Shown here: piece after piece, positions 45,345 to 57,410 of the stretch | How the letters are laid out: the number at the start of each line of letters is the position of its first letter | Position numbering within the stretch: position 1 is the first letter of the stretch | Origin: Diplosphaera chodatii | Lineage: Eukaryota > Chlorophyta > Trebouxiophyceae > Prasiolales > Stichococcaceae | Assembly (NCBI GenBank): GCA_032358165.1 | Contig: JAALGY010000015.1 | Coordinates: 930,001 to 994,000, forward strand | Length of the DNA: 64,000 bases | Direction of reading: 5' to 3' | The notes under the pieces: model-generated | What the model was told of the DNA's origin: nothing | What the model saw: the letters and a program-made list of their open reading frames with translations, nothing else | Database searches by the model: none | Made by a program: the position numbers and the translations under genes

Positions 45345-45921
45345 ATTGGCAATGATACTGGTCCGTCGGCACAAGCAGTGGCCCGGGCTGACGAGTCAAA
45401 GGGGAAGACTGTTACGTGCAGATGCCAGGATGCAATTGAGTTCGGCTTCACTGTTGATGCCGGTGCGGCACAGCATGCACGATGACAACACGACCTGAGT
45501 TCGCGACTGCGACAGTGTATACATTGGCTGGTAGGCTGTTGATGTCTAGGAGGTGGCTTGTGACATCCTCAGAGGCAACCTGCTAATTGGGGGCTCGTGC
45601 CGGGAAGAACCCTGATGCCCTGGGTTCGACGCAAATCTCAAATGCTCAGACACGCAAGGTCACCTCGTGAGACCATTCAACTTTGCGCCGTTCCTACTTT
45701 CACGAAGTCATTCGCTGATTGTGCAGCTTATATATAGACGGGTTTGCGCCTTCTCATGACCATTCATGCAACCTCTACAAGCATGCTGTGACACCTGCTG
45801 AGCTTGCTCGGGTACATTGAGCGCCGCAGCAGCTGCGTGTGCAACACTGGTTTGCATGCATAGATTGGCGCCAGCATGCATATGGGCGTTGCACATGTGA
45901 CATGAAAGGGCGTTGGCCCTG
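45345..45921. promoter_or_regulatory. Divergent 5' region between PHYHD1-like and BARD1-like genes
   Basis: 577 bp between outward-facing starts. It contains a TATATATA box at 45729-45736 and, at about 45591-45611, a G-rich TTGGGGGCTCG stretch discussed in the findings. No ORF of note. Confidence 0.5.
45729..45736 (+). promoter_or_regulatory. Candidate TATA box of the BARD1-like gene
   Basis: TATATATA, 186 bp before the proposed ATG at 45922; the only clear TATA-like element placed sensibly before a start in this window. Confidence 0.4.
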
Positions 45922-48900
45922 ATGCCGGGGCAGCTGTGGCATGTTGCTGACTGCTTTGAGGATTGCCTGCGCGCCATCGAGGCAGAGTGCAGATGCCCAC
46001 TCTGGTACGGAGCTCTTGCTGCAGCTTCTGAGTGATCGAACAAGTGCGTAGCTTACATTCAGCACGCAGTCTGACGCACCGGTTGTGTTTTGTGCAGCGG
46101 CGAGCTGTTCACAAACCCACACACTTTCAGCGGATGCGACCACGTCTTCTGCTAGTACGTCTTTCATACATGTGTCGTGCAAGAAGCAGCATGTCTCTCC
46201 CAGAAATGCTCTCGGTACATTCCCTGACGTTGACTGAGCTGCTGCAGCGATTGCGTCATCCCGACTTTGGAAGGCATCGGCATCAACGAGTCAAAATGCC
46301 CCACGTGTGGTCAGCCTGGTTGGAAGAAGGAGCTGCAGCCACACTTGCTGCTCAGGGGCGTTGCTGCACATCTGCGCAGTCTGCAGCAGCCAGGCAGACA
46401 GGCCGGTGCGTGATCTAGCACTCTAACAATCTCTGCTGCATTGCTGGAGGGCGTTCCTGCCAACGGCATGGACGTCAGGAAAGTGCCAAAGCTGACACTG
46501 AGCTTCCGTTCGTTGCAGCTGTGCTTGCTGCGTCCACAGTCCAGGTGGAGACACAGCTGCTGGAAAGCTGCCAGCACATTGCCGACAGCAGCCATGCACA
46601 AAGTGCAGCCAGCGAAGGTGTGGGCACACCTCATGCAGCAGGTCGTGCAGAACCGCACAAACGGCAGCGGCTGCTGTGTGGCTCAGGCGTCAGCCGCGCT
46701 CCGGCAGCAGAGGATGACCAGCCAGCGCAGCACCACTGCCAAGGCCGTGAAGCTTCACAGTCCCCACCTCAGCGGTCACCAACTGAGCCCCATCAGGCTT
46801 CAGACACTTCCCAGCCAGCCTTGAATCGTGCAGCAGCAGAGCCAGCCCCGGCAGCGGCGTCTCAGCAGCCTGTTCAGAATGCTGATACACAGCTGGGCGG
46901 AGAAAATGCTGGTGCCGGAGCAAGCGCAGCTGAGGCCATGGCAGACGCTGACCCGCAGGGGCCTACCAGCGCAGCGGCCGACCCTGCTCCAGCCAGCCAG
47001 CAGACTACAACAGCCGGCATGCTGCCTGCTGACCCCGGTGGATGCAATGCAGCGTCGCCAAAACCACAGCAGCGGCAGGAGCTGCCTGTCGTCACAGCAG
47101 CAGTTCCTCAGGGGAATGCGGCTGCGAGGCAGGCACTGGTGCAGCGTGGGCCCAGGTCAGCTGAAGCAGCAGACTCAGCAGGCAAGGCAGATCCGGCAGT
47201 GATGGCGCCGCCACCTGCATCGGACAGTCAATCACCTAGTCAGTCGACTCGGTCTCAACAGCAGCGGCAGCAGCGTCCTGTTGAGCAACAGCAGCAGCAC
47301 AGTCAGCCACAGCAGCACAGTCAGCAGCATGACTCGGGACGGCAAGTGAAAGCCCAAAGAGAGACGGTGCTGACGCTAGCGGCAGGAAGACCCGTGCAAC
47401 ATGACAGTCTGGCGCAGCCCTGTGCAGGGGAGCACGACATGCTCAGGGATGGCATCACTCAGGAGGATGTGTACCTCCACCTCAACGAAGTATGCGGCAC
47501 TGCTGCAATCATGGCATTTGAATGGACAACTGCTCAACATCAGATGCTCTATTCACATGCTGTCGCATAGGAGTCGTCAGCCACTCTGCCCTCGAGTGTG
47601 AAAAGCCTCAGGCCCAACGATGCACTGCGAATGCCACTGCAGGACGCGTCTGATGAGGAGGCGGCCCTGGAGGCGGACCTGGACCACATCCAGTGGGCCA
47701 TCGCGCGGGTGCAGTGCAGCATTGCGGACATGCCGGCGGCACCGCTGCCACGCCGGGCGCCCCTCCAGGGCGGCACCCTGGGCGCCGACACACTGGGCCT
47801 CGATGACTCGTGTTTGGCTGGGACGGAGCGCAGCCTGGGCGCCATCGATGCTGCAATGCGTGCCCGGGGCTACAGGTGCCTATCTGTGTGTGTCAAGCGC
47901 ACGAGCAATGCCGGGTCATGGTGCACCACCATTAAGCTGTTGATGCCGCATGACATCGACGTCCTGCAGATGCCTCGAACCTGCTGCTTAATGTGCGCAG
48001 TGTGCCACTGGATCGCTCTGAGGAGCAGCGACTGGATGGCGCTGCGGCGGTGGTGCCCCGCCAGCCAGAGTTGCCACCGCTTGGTGTCCCCAGTCCACAG
48101 CAGCAGCAGGCAGCACCCGCTGCACCCGCTGACAGCACCCCGGGGCCGCGACCACCCGCTGCCACTGGTCAACCCAACCCGCACTCCGGGCTGCCTGCAG
48201 CTCACGCCGTCCCAGCGGCTGCAGGAGGCAGCCAAGTTCACGCGAATGAGGGGCCCTGGGGAGGCAGTGAAGGCAGTCCTGAAAGGCAGCGTCCGCCAAA
48301 GCTGCGCCGGCTTCGAAAAGCGCTGCCATCTGGCGCAGCCGCACGGCCAGCGTCAGGCGCCCCTGTCGACGGTGCCCAGGCTGCCGCACTGGCCACCGCC
48401 AGCACCCCGGCTGGCTCGCAGCACAGCGTGCCCTGCGAGCGGGATGGCAGGCAGGGCGCAGCGCCAGCGGCAAATGCCAATGACCAGCAGCACATCCAGC
48501 CAGGTGCAGGCAAGCGAGTTCGGTGGCTACTCCTGTGCAAACTGCTGGCATCACATTGCGGTGCACCATTGCATGTGGTGGCCCTCTCAGCAGCTGAGGT
48601 GAGATAGGCCAGCTGCGACTATTCATAGGTCGCAAGCGTGGGCCTAGCCTGGTTGGCCAGAAGTTGGAAGTGTTCTGGCCGGATGACGGCGAGTGGTACC
48701 CTGGATTTGCTGCTTTTTACAATGGGAAAGAGGTGCGAGGTCCATCCGCAGCGTTACTCACAGTCACGCAGGTTAGCAGGGCTTCATTGTAGCTAAGGCA
48801 CATCCCTCCATGCAACAATGCTAGAAGCAGATGCTCAGAAAGGGCCTGAAATCAGAACAATGGAACACAAAGGATGTGCACACATGCATGTCACCTTAAC

Positions 48901-51900
48901 AGGGTACGCATGCCATTTCCTACGAGGACGGTCAACTGGAGAGGTTGAACATGGCTGAGGAGCGCTGGCGGCTGGTCAGTGGCGATGCCCCGCCGCCAAA
49001 GCGCTCCTGCAGTGGCACGGCTCCTGCATCAGGCATTCCTCTGCCACCCCGCAGCAGGCGGCAGCGGCACCAGCGGCAGCAGCAATCAGGCGGTGACGGT
49101 GGCAGGCAGAGCACCTCTGTTGCAGACACTGAGGCAGGCGACCAGGCGGCAGGCAGCGGCACCAGTTACGAAACGGCAAACAGCGGTAGTGACATCCTGG
49201 AGGATGACAGCAGCGGCAGCGATACCCTTGCTGCACGGCGCACCGTCAGAAGAGAGCACACCAAGGCTCCTCTTCTGCCAACACCAGGCACGTTGCAGCC
49301 GCTGCGCCTGACGCCACAGGCTGGCCCGGCCAGCTCAGCAGCCGACCGCGATGGGGTTGCAGCTGCTGCGCCTGCGCCTGCGTCATGCCACAGCCCTCCG
49401 CCCACAGGGCCCGCTGTTGCAGCCGCCCCGCGCCCAGCCATGCTGGACACACAGGGGGCTGCCGAGCTGCTGACGGGGCTGCAGTATACAGCAGCTGTTG
49501 CTGCACCGGTGAGTGTCACCCACGCAGCGGGCAACGACCGTCCGCCAGGATGCAGTCTGCAGTCGGCTGCTATGCAGCGGCAGGGAGGGGCTGGCGGCGG
49601 CGGCGGCGCCGTGGGGGTGCCATCCGGGTCTGGAGGTTTGCACAGCCGTGCTCAGCTGACGTCGGTGCCGGAGGCGCAGGCAGTGGGCGCGGCACCGCCA
49701 GCAGCAGGGCAGGTGCCAAGCCCAGGGCCTGCCCCCACGCCGGGCGCAGCACTGCGCACACCTGCAACCGGCGCTGAGCCGCGCACTGTCGGGTGCGCTT
49801 GCCACATCTGCCATGTCGCTGCTGTGTGTGAGTTGTTCAAGCATGCCAGGTGACCGGCAGATGTCACAGTAACACCTTGGCATCCTGCCATCCTACTTTC
49901 TACTACATGTCCAGATTCTCATGCTGGCTCTGTTGACCAACAGGTGCAAGGCGTCAGGCGGGTCGAGGTCTGCGACCCGCACGCCGGCGCTGCGGCGGGT
50001 GAGCGGCTCCACCGCCGGCGGCCGCACCCCCGAGTGGTGGGTGTCCACCCTGGCGACCACCCAGCGCCACACCAGGTGACCCCGCAGCACCTGGCCAGAC
50101 ACAGCTGCGCGTTCATGAGTCAAGGCAGCAAGACCACGCTGTTGCCTTGCTCTGCCACTGAGCGTCCGGTGTTTGCTGTGCACCACCGCGCAGTGTCCGA
50201 CTCTCCTGTGCTGCTGCGCAGTCCCTTGGGCCGGGCCACACAGGGTGATCTCCCGGCCTACCGCCAGCTGCCAGACAGCGAACCGCTGTTTGCATGCCTG
50301 CCGCCTGACGGTCCGAGGGACTTGCCGGCACGGCACGCCACGCAGACGCCATCAGCGCTGCGTCCCCACTCTGACACCGAGACCCCGAAGGTGGGGTATC
50401 TGCTGTGCAGGAGGGCTGCCTGTCATCTGATGCTGCACTCCAGCTGTGCAGTGTGCCATGTTGGTGGCAGAGTGTGGCGAGGATCACATGTCTCACATCG
50501 ACCACCAACTGTGATGCTCTTTCTCACACACAGACGTGCCAACCCGGCAGTCAAAGCCTGCTGAAGGCGCGCGGCGGGCGCAGCCCGCTGACGACTCTGT
50601 CACAGCGCCCGCCAATGCCAGACAGGTGAGCCCATACGCAGAGAGAAAGGTAGTTTCACTGGGCTAGTCTTCATCCGGCGTGCAAACTCGGCATACATAC
50701 CCGCTTGAGCTGTCTGTGGCACATGTACAGGTGCAAGCGGGTCATCTCCTGCTCACAGCTGCCTGCCGGGCAGGTGAAGCATCTGGGCCAGTTCGCGAGG
50801 CAGATGGGGACTGAGTTCGCCCTGAACAGCCGCTCCACTGCACCACCTGAGTGCGCAACATACCAGCGTTGTCTGCCACTGGATGTGCCTGTGCTCCTGA
50901 CACGGAGCAGCTCGCACACCATATCACTATTAGCACCAGCCAACTTGCCCAGCAACTCAGCCTCGGGGTTAAAGCATTGCAGCAATGTCCTACATTGCAG
51001 CAGTGTCCTTCTGACCCGGTCACTCCCAGCCGCTGCAGGGGCACGACGCATCTGGTGGTGAAAGCGAGTCGTGGGCAGCCCGCCCGCCGCACCCTTAAGG
51101 TGCCCAGCTTCAGCTCTGCACCCAGCGTGTGTCTCAACAGCTGACAGCGCACCTTTGCTGTGCCCACGTTGCCGGCGCTTTTCCGAAGCGGCAACATGTG
51201 CTCGACGCGTGCGCAGGTGTTGCGCGCCATGCTGCGGGGCTGCTGGCTGCTGTCGTGGGACTGGGTGACCGACTCAGCCCGGGTGGGCACCTGGCAGCCC
51301 GAGGCCGAGTACGAGGTCCAGGTGCGGATGCGCACCCACTGGTGTGCTGACCACCTGATACTGCCAGTCTGCATGATGCCTGTCAAGGGGGGCCTTTGTC
51401 ACGCTGCGCACCGCACGTCAGAGGCAGCTGGCAGACTGTGCACAGTCTGGCGGTGCAGGGCGTGGCGACTGGCGACGAGCTGCTGAAGGCCGACGGGCCC
51501 AGCAGGGCGCGCCAGCGGCACGCGCAGGGCAAGCCCAAGCTGCTGCACGGCATGGAGGAGGCCATCTGCCTGGCCGCCTCTGTCACTGCTGGTATGATTT
51601 ATTGCCACTGCTGCTGGTCGGTCCACATGTGCCGCTCGAGCACACTCCTGAACCAGGTCTGGCAGGTTGATGCACCGCCATTATGTAGCATCAGGTGGTC
51701 GGCATGTTGCAGCACCACCGTTCGAGAGGATGCGCCCTGCTGACTGTGCAGCGGTGCTGTCCTCCACCAGGTGCGCAGCCGCTGTCGCGCAACGAGCTGG
51801 AGGTGCTCGTGCACGAGGCGGGCGGCGACCTGGTCACCAGTGTGGCGGCCGCCGTGGCTCGTGCCGAGCAGGGGGCGTGCGCTGCAACCGCGGCGGTCGC

Positions 51901-52253
51901 GGCTGCGGCAGCTGCAGCTGGCGGCCACGACACTCAGCTGTGCGCACCCGCGCAGCCGGCGCCGCGACCGACGCTGTACGTGCTGGCGGATGGGCGGGAT
52001 GCGGCTGAGGCTGCTGAGCTGTCGGTGAGAGCTCCAGCGGCCCTCCTGTTCTTACACTGAAGGTTGGCAATGTGATTGTCTGGCAGCATCAGATGACGGT
52101 TCGCCTGTCAGTGACTGCAGTGTACGGTACTGACTCGTCACTCAGCCTGCGCAGGGGCGGGCAGGCGTGCTGGTGCTGCAGGCGGTCTGGCTGCTGGACT
52201 GCATCTCGGCCATGCGCATACTGCCGACGCGCACATACGAGCTAGGGTCATGA
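45922..52253 (+). CDS. BARD1: BARD1/BRCA1-like protein: RING, Tudor-like domain, tandem BRCT
   Basis: Probable E3 ubiquitin ligase subunit in DNA-damage repair. Exons 1-3 (45922-46004, 46098-46154, 46248-46405) make a complete C3HC4 RING: CPLC at about 25-28, CDHVFCYDC at 42-50, CPTC at 65-68, then GWKKELQPHLLLRGV and AHLRSL, closest to BARD1. A 971-bp exon (46519-47489) and 47643 to about 47875 code for disordered, Gln/Ala/Pro-rich sequence. Exons 48629-48732 and 48903-49508 give a Tudor-like unit (LVGQKLEVFWPDDGEWYPGF; THAISYEDGQLERLN). BRCT 1 (about 50730-51321): KHLGQFARQMGTEF, THLVVKASRGQPARRTLK, GCWLLSWDWVTDSARVG. BRCT 2 (about 51500-52253): KPKLLHGMEEAICLAAS, LSRNELEVLVHEAGGDL, VLVLQAVWLLDCISAM, stop TGA 52251-52253. 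Plant BRCA1/BARD1 carry a PHD-like region, not a Tudor, here. Exons between about 47876 and 50700 are partly uncertain. Confidence 0.85.
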
Positions 52254-52772
52254 TGCAACCGAATGCAGGTGGTGGCGATGATATCAGTACATTAGGTTTT
52301 GTGGCTGGCTTGCTTCAGTCAATAGCGTCTGCTTGGATACAACGCATCTCTGCAAAACAGTGCAGACTTGTGAAGCAGGTGTTTGCGAGAACACAACCAC
52401 TCATTCACACACACCCATCACACCATCACCGTGACTTGCTCATGCACCTCAGATAGAAGAGCATGTGACTGGACCAGAGCAACCAGATATCACCCACATC
52501 ACACAACTGACAAGTACCAAAGGAGAGCAATGTGGCTACGGGACCACGTTATGTTGATCTTCAGTTGCTTCTGGAGTTTTTGCACCAGGCATGTAGCGAC
52601 AGTCCGTCGAGCTGCAGCGAGCTGCACCCCTGGACTAAGCGCTAGAACTCGCCAGCGGCTTGAGCACAACCTAAGCGCAGAAATGACCAGCGTTGGCCCT
52701 TGAGCCATGTGTTAACCCAGATCCGAAACAGCTTCACAAGAAGAGCACATTTGTGTGAGATGGAACCAGCAG
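52254..52772. other. Convergent 3' region
   Basis: 519 bp between the stops of the BARD1-like gene (+) and the zinc alcohol dehydrogenase (-). Nothing gene-like and no clear TGTAA seen. Confidence 0.45.
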
Positions 52773-55700
52773 TCAGCAGGACGAGCCATGAACCATCATG
52801 TGCACCTTGTTGTATTCTTTTGCATCAAACTTCGCATAGCCCATGGCCGCCTCAGTAAGTGGCAGCTGATGGCTGGTAACCTTCCACGGCTGCATTCTGC
52901 CCTCTTCAATCATCTGTGGACAACGATATCAAAAAGACAACTTGACAGCATAGCAAGCATGACTCGCTATTTTCAGCACGCACGCTGCACCTCCATGCGA
53001 TCGGGGTCACACAAACAGTCTAAGCACCCCATGACGTCCGCCCAACTTGCCTGCAGCAGCATCTTGCGATACTTGTGGTTGTAGTTCTGGCCCCCTGGAG
53101 CATGTGGGATCAGATATTGACTCAGCATCACAGTATGTATGTCATGTACACAGCACATACTGACGGCAGACACTGTCGTCGCAGCACTGCTATATGACCG
53201 AAACTGCCGGTTGCACCTCTGATCGTGATCGCCTGTGAATATACGGGACACCATGTGGGGAAAAGCACCATCAAATTTCAGCAGTAGTTTGCTACCATAT
53301 ATGCCCTGATGTAACATTGAGCATTTTTGCTCAGTCACACGGCAGTACAGTCCCACCTTCTCCATCAGGGCCCCAAGGTTGAAGTGGTTGGTGAACCCCT
53401 ACATGTTATGTGCACGTATAGGCACTCGTATACCCTCAATTCCACACAAGCACGTCGCTAGCATTGCAACATCAGGAAGCGTGGCTTCATTTGCAGCATG
53501 TGGCCTTCCGCCAAGAAGGCCCAATGCTGTCCCAACAATGTTGATGCCTGATCCCAGCACCACAGTCTCACCACATAGTCGCCAATGAGTCCAATCCTCC
53601 CCGCCTTCCGAACCGAGTAAATCATTTCGTTGACGATGTAAGAGGGATCTGCAGGTTGGCATTGAGTCGATGCTCACTCGGAAGCTCTGCAGCCTCCTAA
53701 CTATGCGACAACCCTGCAGCTGTGTTTGAGCAACGCTGCCATCCTGCACATGCATGCTTCACCTGTCTCCAGCTTCAACTTCATCTCGATCTGCGAATGG
53801 AAGACAGGCATAGTCTAACGTGGGTGCTTGCATGGTCCCATCCGCATCACAGCGCAGCTGCTGCCAGAGTCAGCTTCTGTGATGGACAACATGGGAAGCA
53901 CGCCACTGTGCCTATGTCTGCACTCAGATTGTTGGGCACACCACACCTTGTGCACAATGCCCTTTGCATAGTGGAAGCCTGCAGCCTCGATGCCCACATC
54001 GGGGCCGTGGTTGTTGGTCATGCCTTTCAGCGTCTCTCGCACATCGGCATTCCGCCGGTCAATGACCTCTGTGCCTGGTGCCAGCTCCTGTGTGATTAAG
54101 CAGTGTGACACGTCAAGGAATTGCCAACATGACTAGAGGCTCGACTGCAACAAAGTAACATCGTCATATGACGCATGCATGCGCACACCTCTGGTGCTGC
54201 AAGACTGATCAAAGTCGCATGATCCGCAGCTGTTCGACAGTAGGTGATAACCATATCAAACGCAGAGGCAGACGGGAAGTGCACCTGAACTTTCTGCAAG
54301 CGTGCAGGCACCTCGTCTATGGCAATCACCCGCTTAGCCCCACGAATCCATGCACACATGACAGCCAGCTGCCCCACTGCGGCATGAGATTTGCCCTCTA
54401 TTAACAGGTGTGCACTGCTAGGCACAAAGCATTGATGTTCAGCGGCTGTTTGGGCAGCTGTGCTACAACGGTTGCTGATGCCAGCGACCTGTAGACTGTG
54501 TGACATTGATTCTGCAAATGGCCGTAGTGGTAAGCATGCATGCGGTCGCCTGCCCAATCTGCAGATGACATGCTTGCCTGGTCCGACGCCCCACACAGCA
54601 ACAACATCGCCCTTGCCAACTTCGGACAGCTCTGTGCCGTGCCATGCTGTTGGCAAGATGTCCGTCAGGTACAGGTACCTGCATGGCCAAGCCACTTGCC
54701 TCAATGACAGCGGACAGGTCCGTCTGGTTGAACCTGATTGCAGGTATTGCTGCCTGCATCCCAGCCAGCCTTCTAGGTGATGGGCAATGTGCTACGTCAA
54801 CTACCAATCCAGAGGAGCTGCCCAAGCAAGCAAGCATCAAGAGGGCCTTGACACTGTTGGTCTGACCACATGCGACTCACTTCTCGTCATCGCCAGTGGC
54901 TGGAACCTTCATCAGGTTGAAGTCGGCTACATAACAGGTGCATGAGCATGCACATGGTCAGCAGCAACCATTTGATGTGGCAAGGTGATGACGACGCAAC
55001 CCGATATGACATCAGGGTGGGTGACACCAGCTTCCCACATGCGTGCACCAGGCGCACCAAATAGGACTCTAGCAAATTCAGCCTGACCGCCCTCATACCT
55101 GCAACCCACAGTCGCCTGCTCTCAGAGCTACCAATGACACTTTGATGCTTGACAAGTGGCATACATTGCATCTCGGGGATGCCTAGGCCGCACGCATTGG
55201 TGCATTGTGGCCCAAGGCGCATACAGGTAGCGCTGCCATGCAGCAGCCATGGTAATAGTATAGGGCGCCCAACTCACCCCCCGGTCAAATGGCCATAGCC
55301 ATGCACCCCAGAGACATCATCGCCATAAAGCATCTTCATGTCGTGGGACTCGTTGGTGGTGTCACACAAAGACGTCTCCCCACGCTTGCAGTAGCTGCAT
55401 GCGAGTGTGGGTCGCACATGATCAACATAGCCTGCTTGCGGCTGTGTGCACATCTGCCTCTGGTGAGGTGAGTCGGTCAGACACGCATTGCTCACCGTTG
55501 CTCACCACTGCAATGTCATGCAGCTCAGCACAGGTTGCTACAGTCTTGCAAAGTACGGCCTGCGCACCTGCAGACGCCGCAAGCAATGATGCAGGAGACC
55601 ACCACCCGGTCGCCAGGCTGGAAGTTCCTCACATCTGGGCCAACAGCAACGACAATGCCCATGAACTGCATTGCAGCCATTGGAGCACCCCCTCAGAGTT

Positions 55701-56294
55701 GGCCGACCATGGCACCTCCATGGCTTGCAGGCGTCTCTGCGCTGCCAAATCAGATGATAGACAGCGATGTGCTTAGGGTATCGGACCTGCTGACAGTGTG
55801 GCCGAGTGTTACACAGCTCACCTCATGGCCAAGCAAGTCACCCTTGCGCATGCCCGGCATCGTGCCAAGGTACCTAGCAAGAAAACCACCAGCAACTGTG
55901 CGAATCCGCTTCACAAAACAAGTGGTGCACTGCAAAACGTCCCATTGAGCAGGATGTCACACAGACCGCAGCACACATGTGGAGATCAGATCCGCAGATG
56001 GCTGTAGATGTGACTTTGATAATCGCATCGCCCTGCAGCGGACGCAGTGCGTGAGTGAGCTGGAGCCGGCTGTCGTGCTGACATGCGATGTGTGCAATTT
56101 CTCAGTAGCAGGCAGGACCAGCGCATCGGCATCATGGCATTGCCATCATGCAGGCCTTGGTGATTGCACAGCAGTGGCTCTGCTCTGCTGTTCAATCTGC
56201 TCACCGGATCGGTGATCACCGGCACAGGCCGACTGGTGTTCACCACAATCTTCTTCTTGCCTCCCCACTCCACCGCCTGATGCACAGCATGCAT
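52773..56294 (-). CDS. Zinc-dependent alcohol dehydrogenase (formaldehyde/threonine dehydrogenase-like)
   Basis: Medium-chain dehydrogenase/reductase. Exons include 56294-56205 (MHAVHQAVEWGGKKKIVV), from 56032 GDAIIKVTSTAICGSDLHM with the catalytic-zinc Cys, GTMPGMRKGDLLGHE with the GHE zinc ligands, DVRNFQPGDRVVVSCIIACG followed by CKRGETSLCD (structural-zinc Cys), YGHLTGG, GGQAEFARVLF, LTDILPTAWHGTELSEVGKG, DVVAVWGVGPVGQLAV (Rossmann Gly-rich turn), RGAKRVIAIDEVPARL, and the final exon MIEEGRMQPWKVTSHQLPLT, EAAMGYAKFD, with TGA at 52775-52773. The order matches the bacterial and fungal glutathione-independent formaldehyde dehydrogenase-like branch. Substrate cannot be fixed from sequence. 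Introns are many (about 12) and some borders are approximate. Confidence 0.88.
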
Positions 56295-57410
56295 CAGCCA
56301 TGTCAGTTTCCGCACAGGACCGAGCTTGCTGCAACTCCATTGCAATAGCTCGTCTCTAGAGAATAATGTTGCTCACTGTGATGCACGAGATCCTCATCAA
56401 TCATCCACCCGCATCGGGTGCTGACATTTGCTGGGTCGCAATGTGCGGCAGCACCTGATGGCCACGCCATCGTGAACTCATCAACGGCAAGACGACCGGC
56501 ACATGAACTAAAGCATTTATGTTTGGTAGTCACACCTGCATTGTCGTCCCGCGATCATGTTGGGGTCTTACTGTGACATGCGGTAGACCAGGTTTATCGA
56601 TCTCCTGCAAAGCACGGCATGTACGTCCCATGTTGACATGCAATCTTTCATTGATGTACATGCAATGCCAATGCAATGCCAATGCAATCTTCTGCAATCA
56701 GCATTTCCACGCAGGACGGTCTGAGGTACGCATGCAAGCTCTTGACAAGCTATATGTGGTCGCGTGTCAACATGGGGGCTGGGGCATCACGTTCGGCGCT
56801 GGCTTCAGACCCAAGGCCTCAGCCATGATATGTGTGTTGCTGTTGGCGCGACAAGTGTATAGACCGCCTGCCTGCGGTTTTTCCTGATATGGTGCACCTC
56901 GTGTGTGTAGCCAATAGACAAATGGAGTTGAGAGTCACCACGTGGCTGACCATTGGGCACATCGCACGCCTGATCATAGCTTAGTCAGCGGGGAGCTCTG
57001 CAGAAGCCTTGCCACCTGGCCTTCCTGCCTGCTTTTGGGCCGGCATGCATGCAGCTGCCCTTCCGAGTGAGATCCTCGCGAGATCGTACGGAGAGGTACA
57101 CAATACAATTGCCTTGCTTCGTATGCAATCCTTGTGGGACAAGCAACAGCGTTAGGTCACCGAACCACGTGATGGCACGCAGGCGCAGGAGTCACGTCAA
57201 AAATTGTGCCCCTGAGCCCACAGCATGCCACACAGGAGGCAGCGAAGTGGAGGATCCTGTTCACACGAAGCCACAGCATCATGGAAACCTGATGCTCAAT
57301 CAAGCAGTGCATCAGCGCGTATGATGCGTTGATAGGACTGCTGACCGAGCTGCTGGACCGGCACCACGTTGCAGCACTGCTGTCGTGCCCTTTGCTGCGG
57401 GGCTGCACCG
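56295..57410. other. Spacer between alcohol dehydrogenase and PAT1 genes
   Basis: 1.1 kb between two minus-strand genes: promoter side of the dehydrogenase and 3' side of PAT1. It contains an imperfect CCAATGCAATG repeat cluster at about 56660-56690. Open frames here are short and uninformative. Confidence 0.4.

Noticed and set aside
45580..45660. Possible tRNA around GGGTTCGAC
   Set aside because: The T-loop-like word is not flanked by a 5-bp T stem, and no acceptor, D or anticodon arms can be folded.
54887..55222. Minus frame MRLGPQCTNACGLGIPEMQC as a separate protein
   Set aside because: It overlaps the alcohol dehydrogenase exon in a different frame; the dehydrogenase frame (GGQAEFARVLF) is the conserved one.
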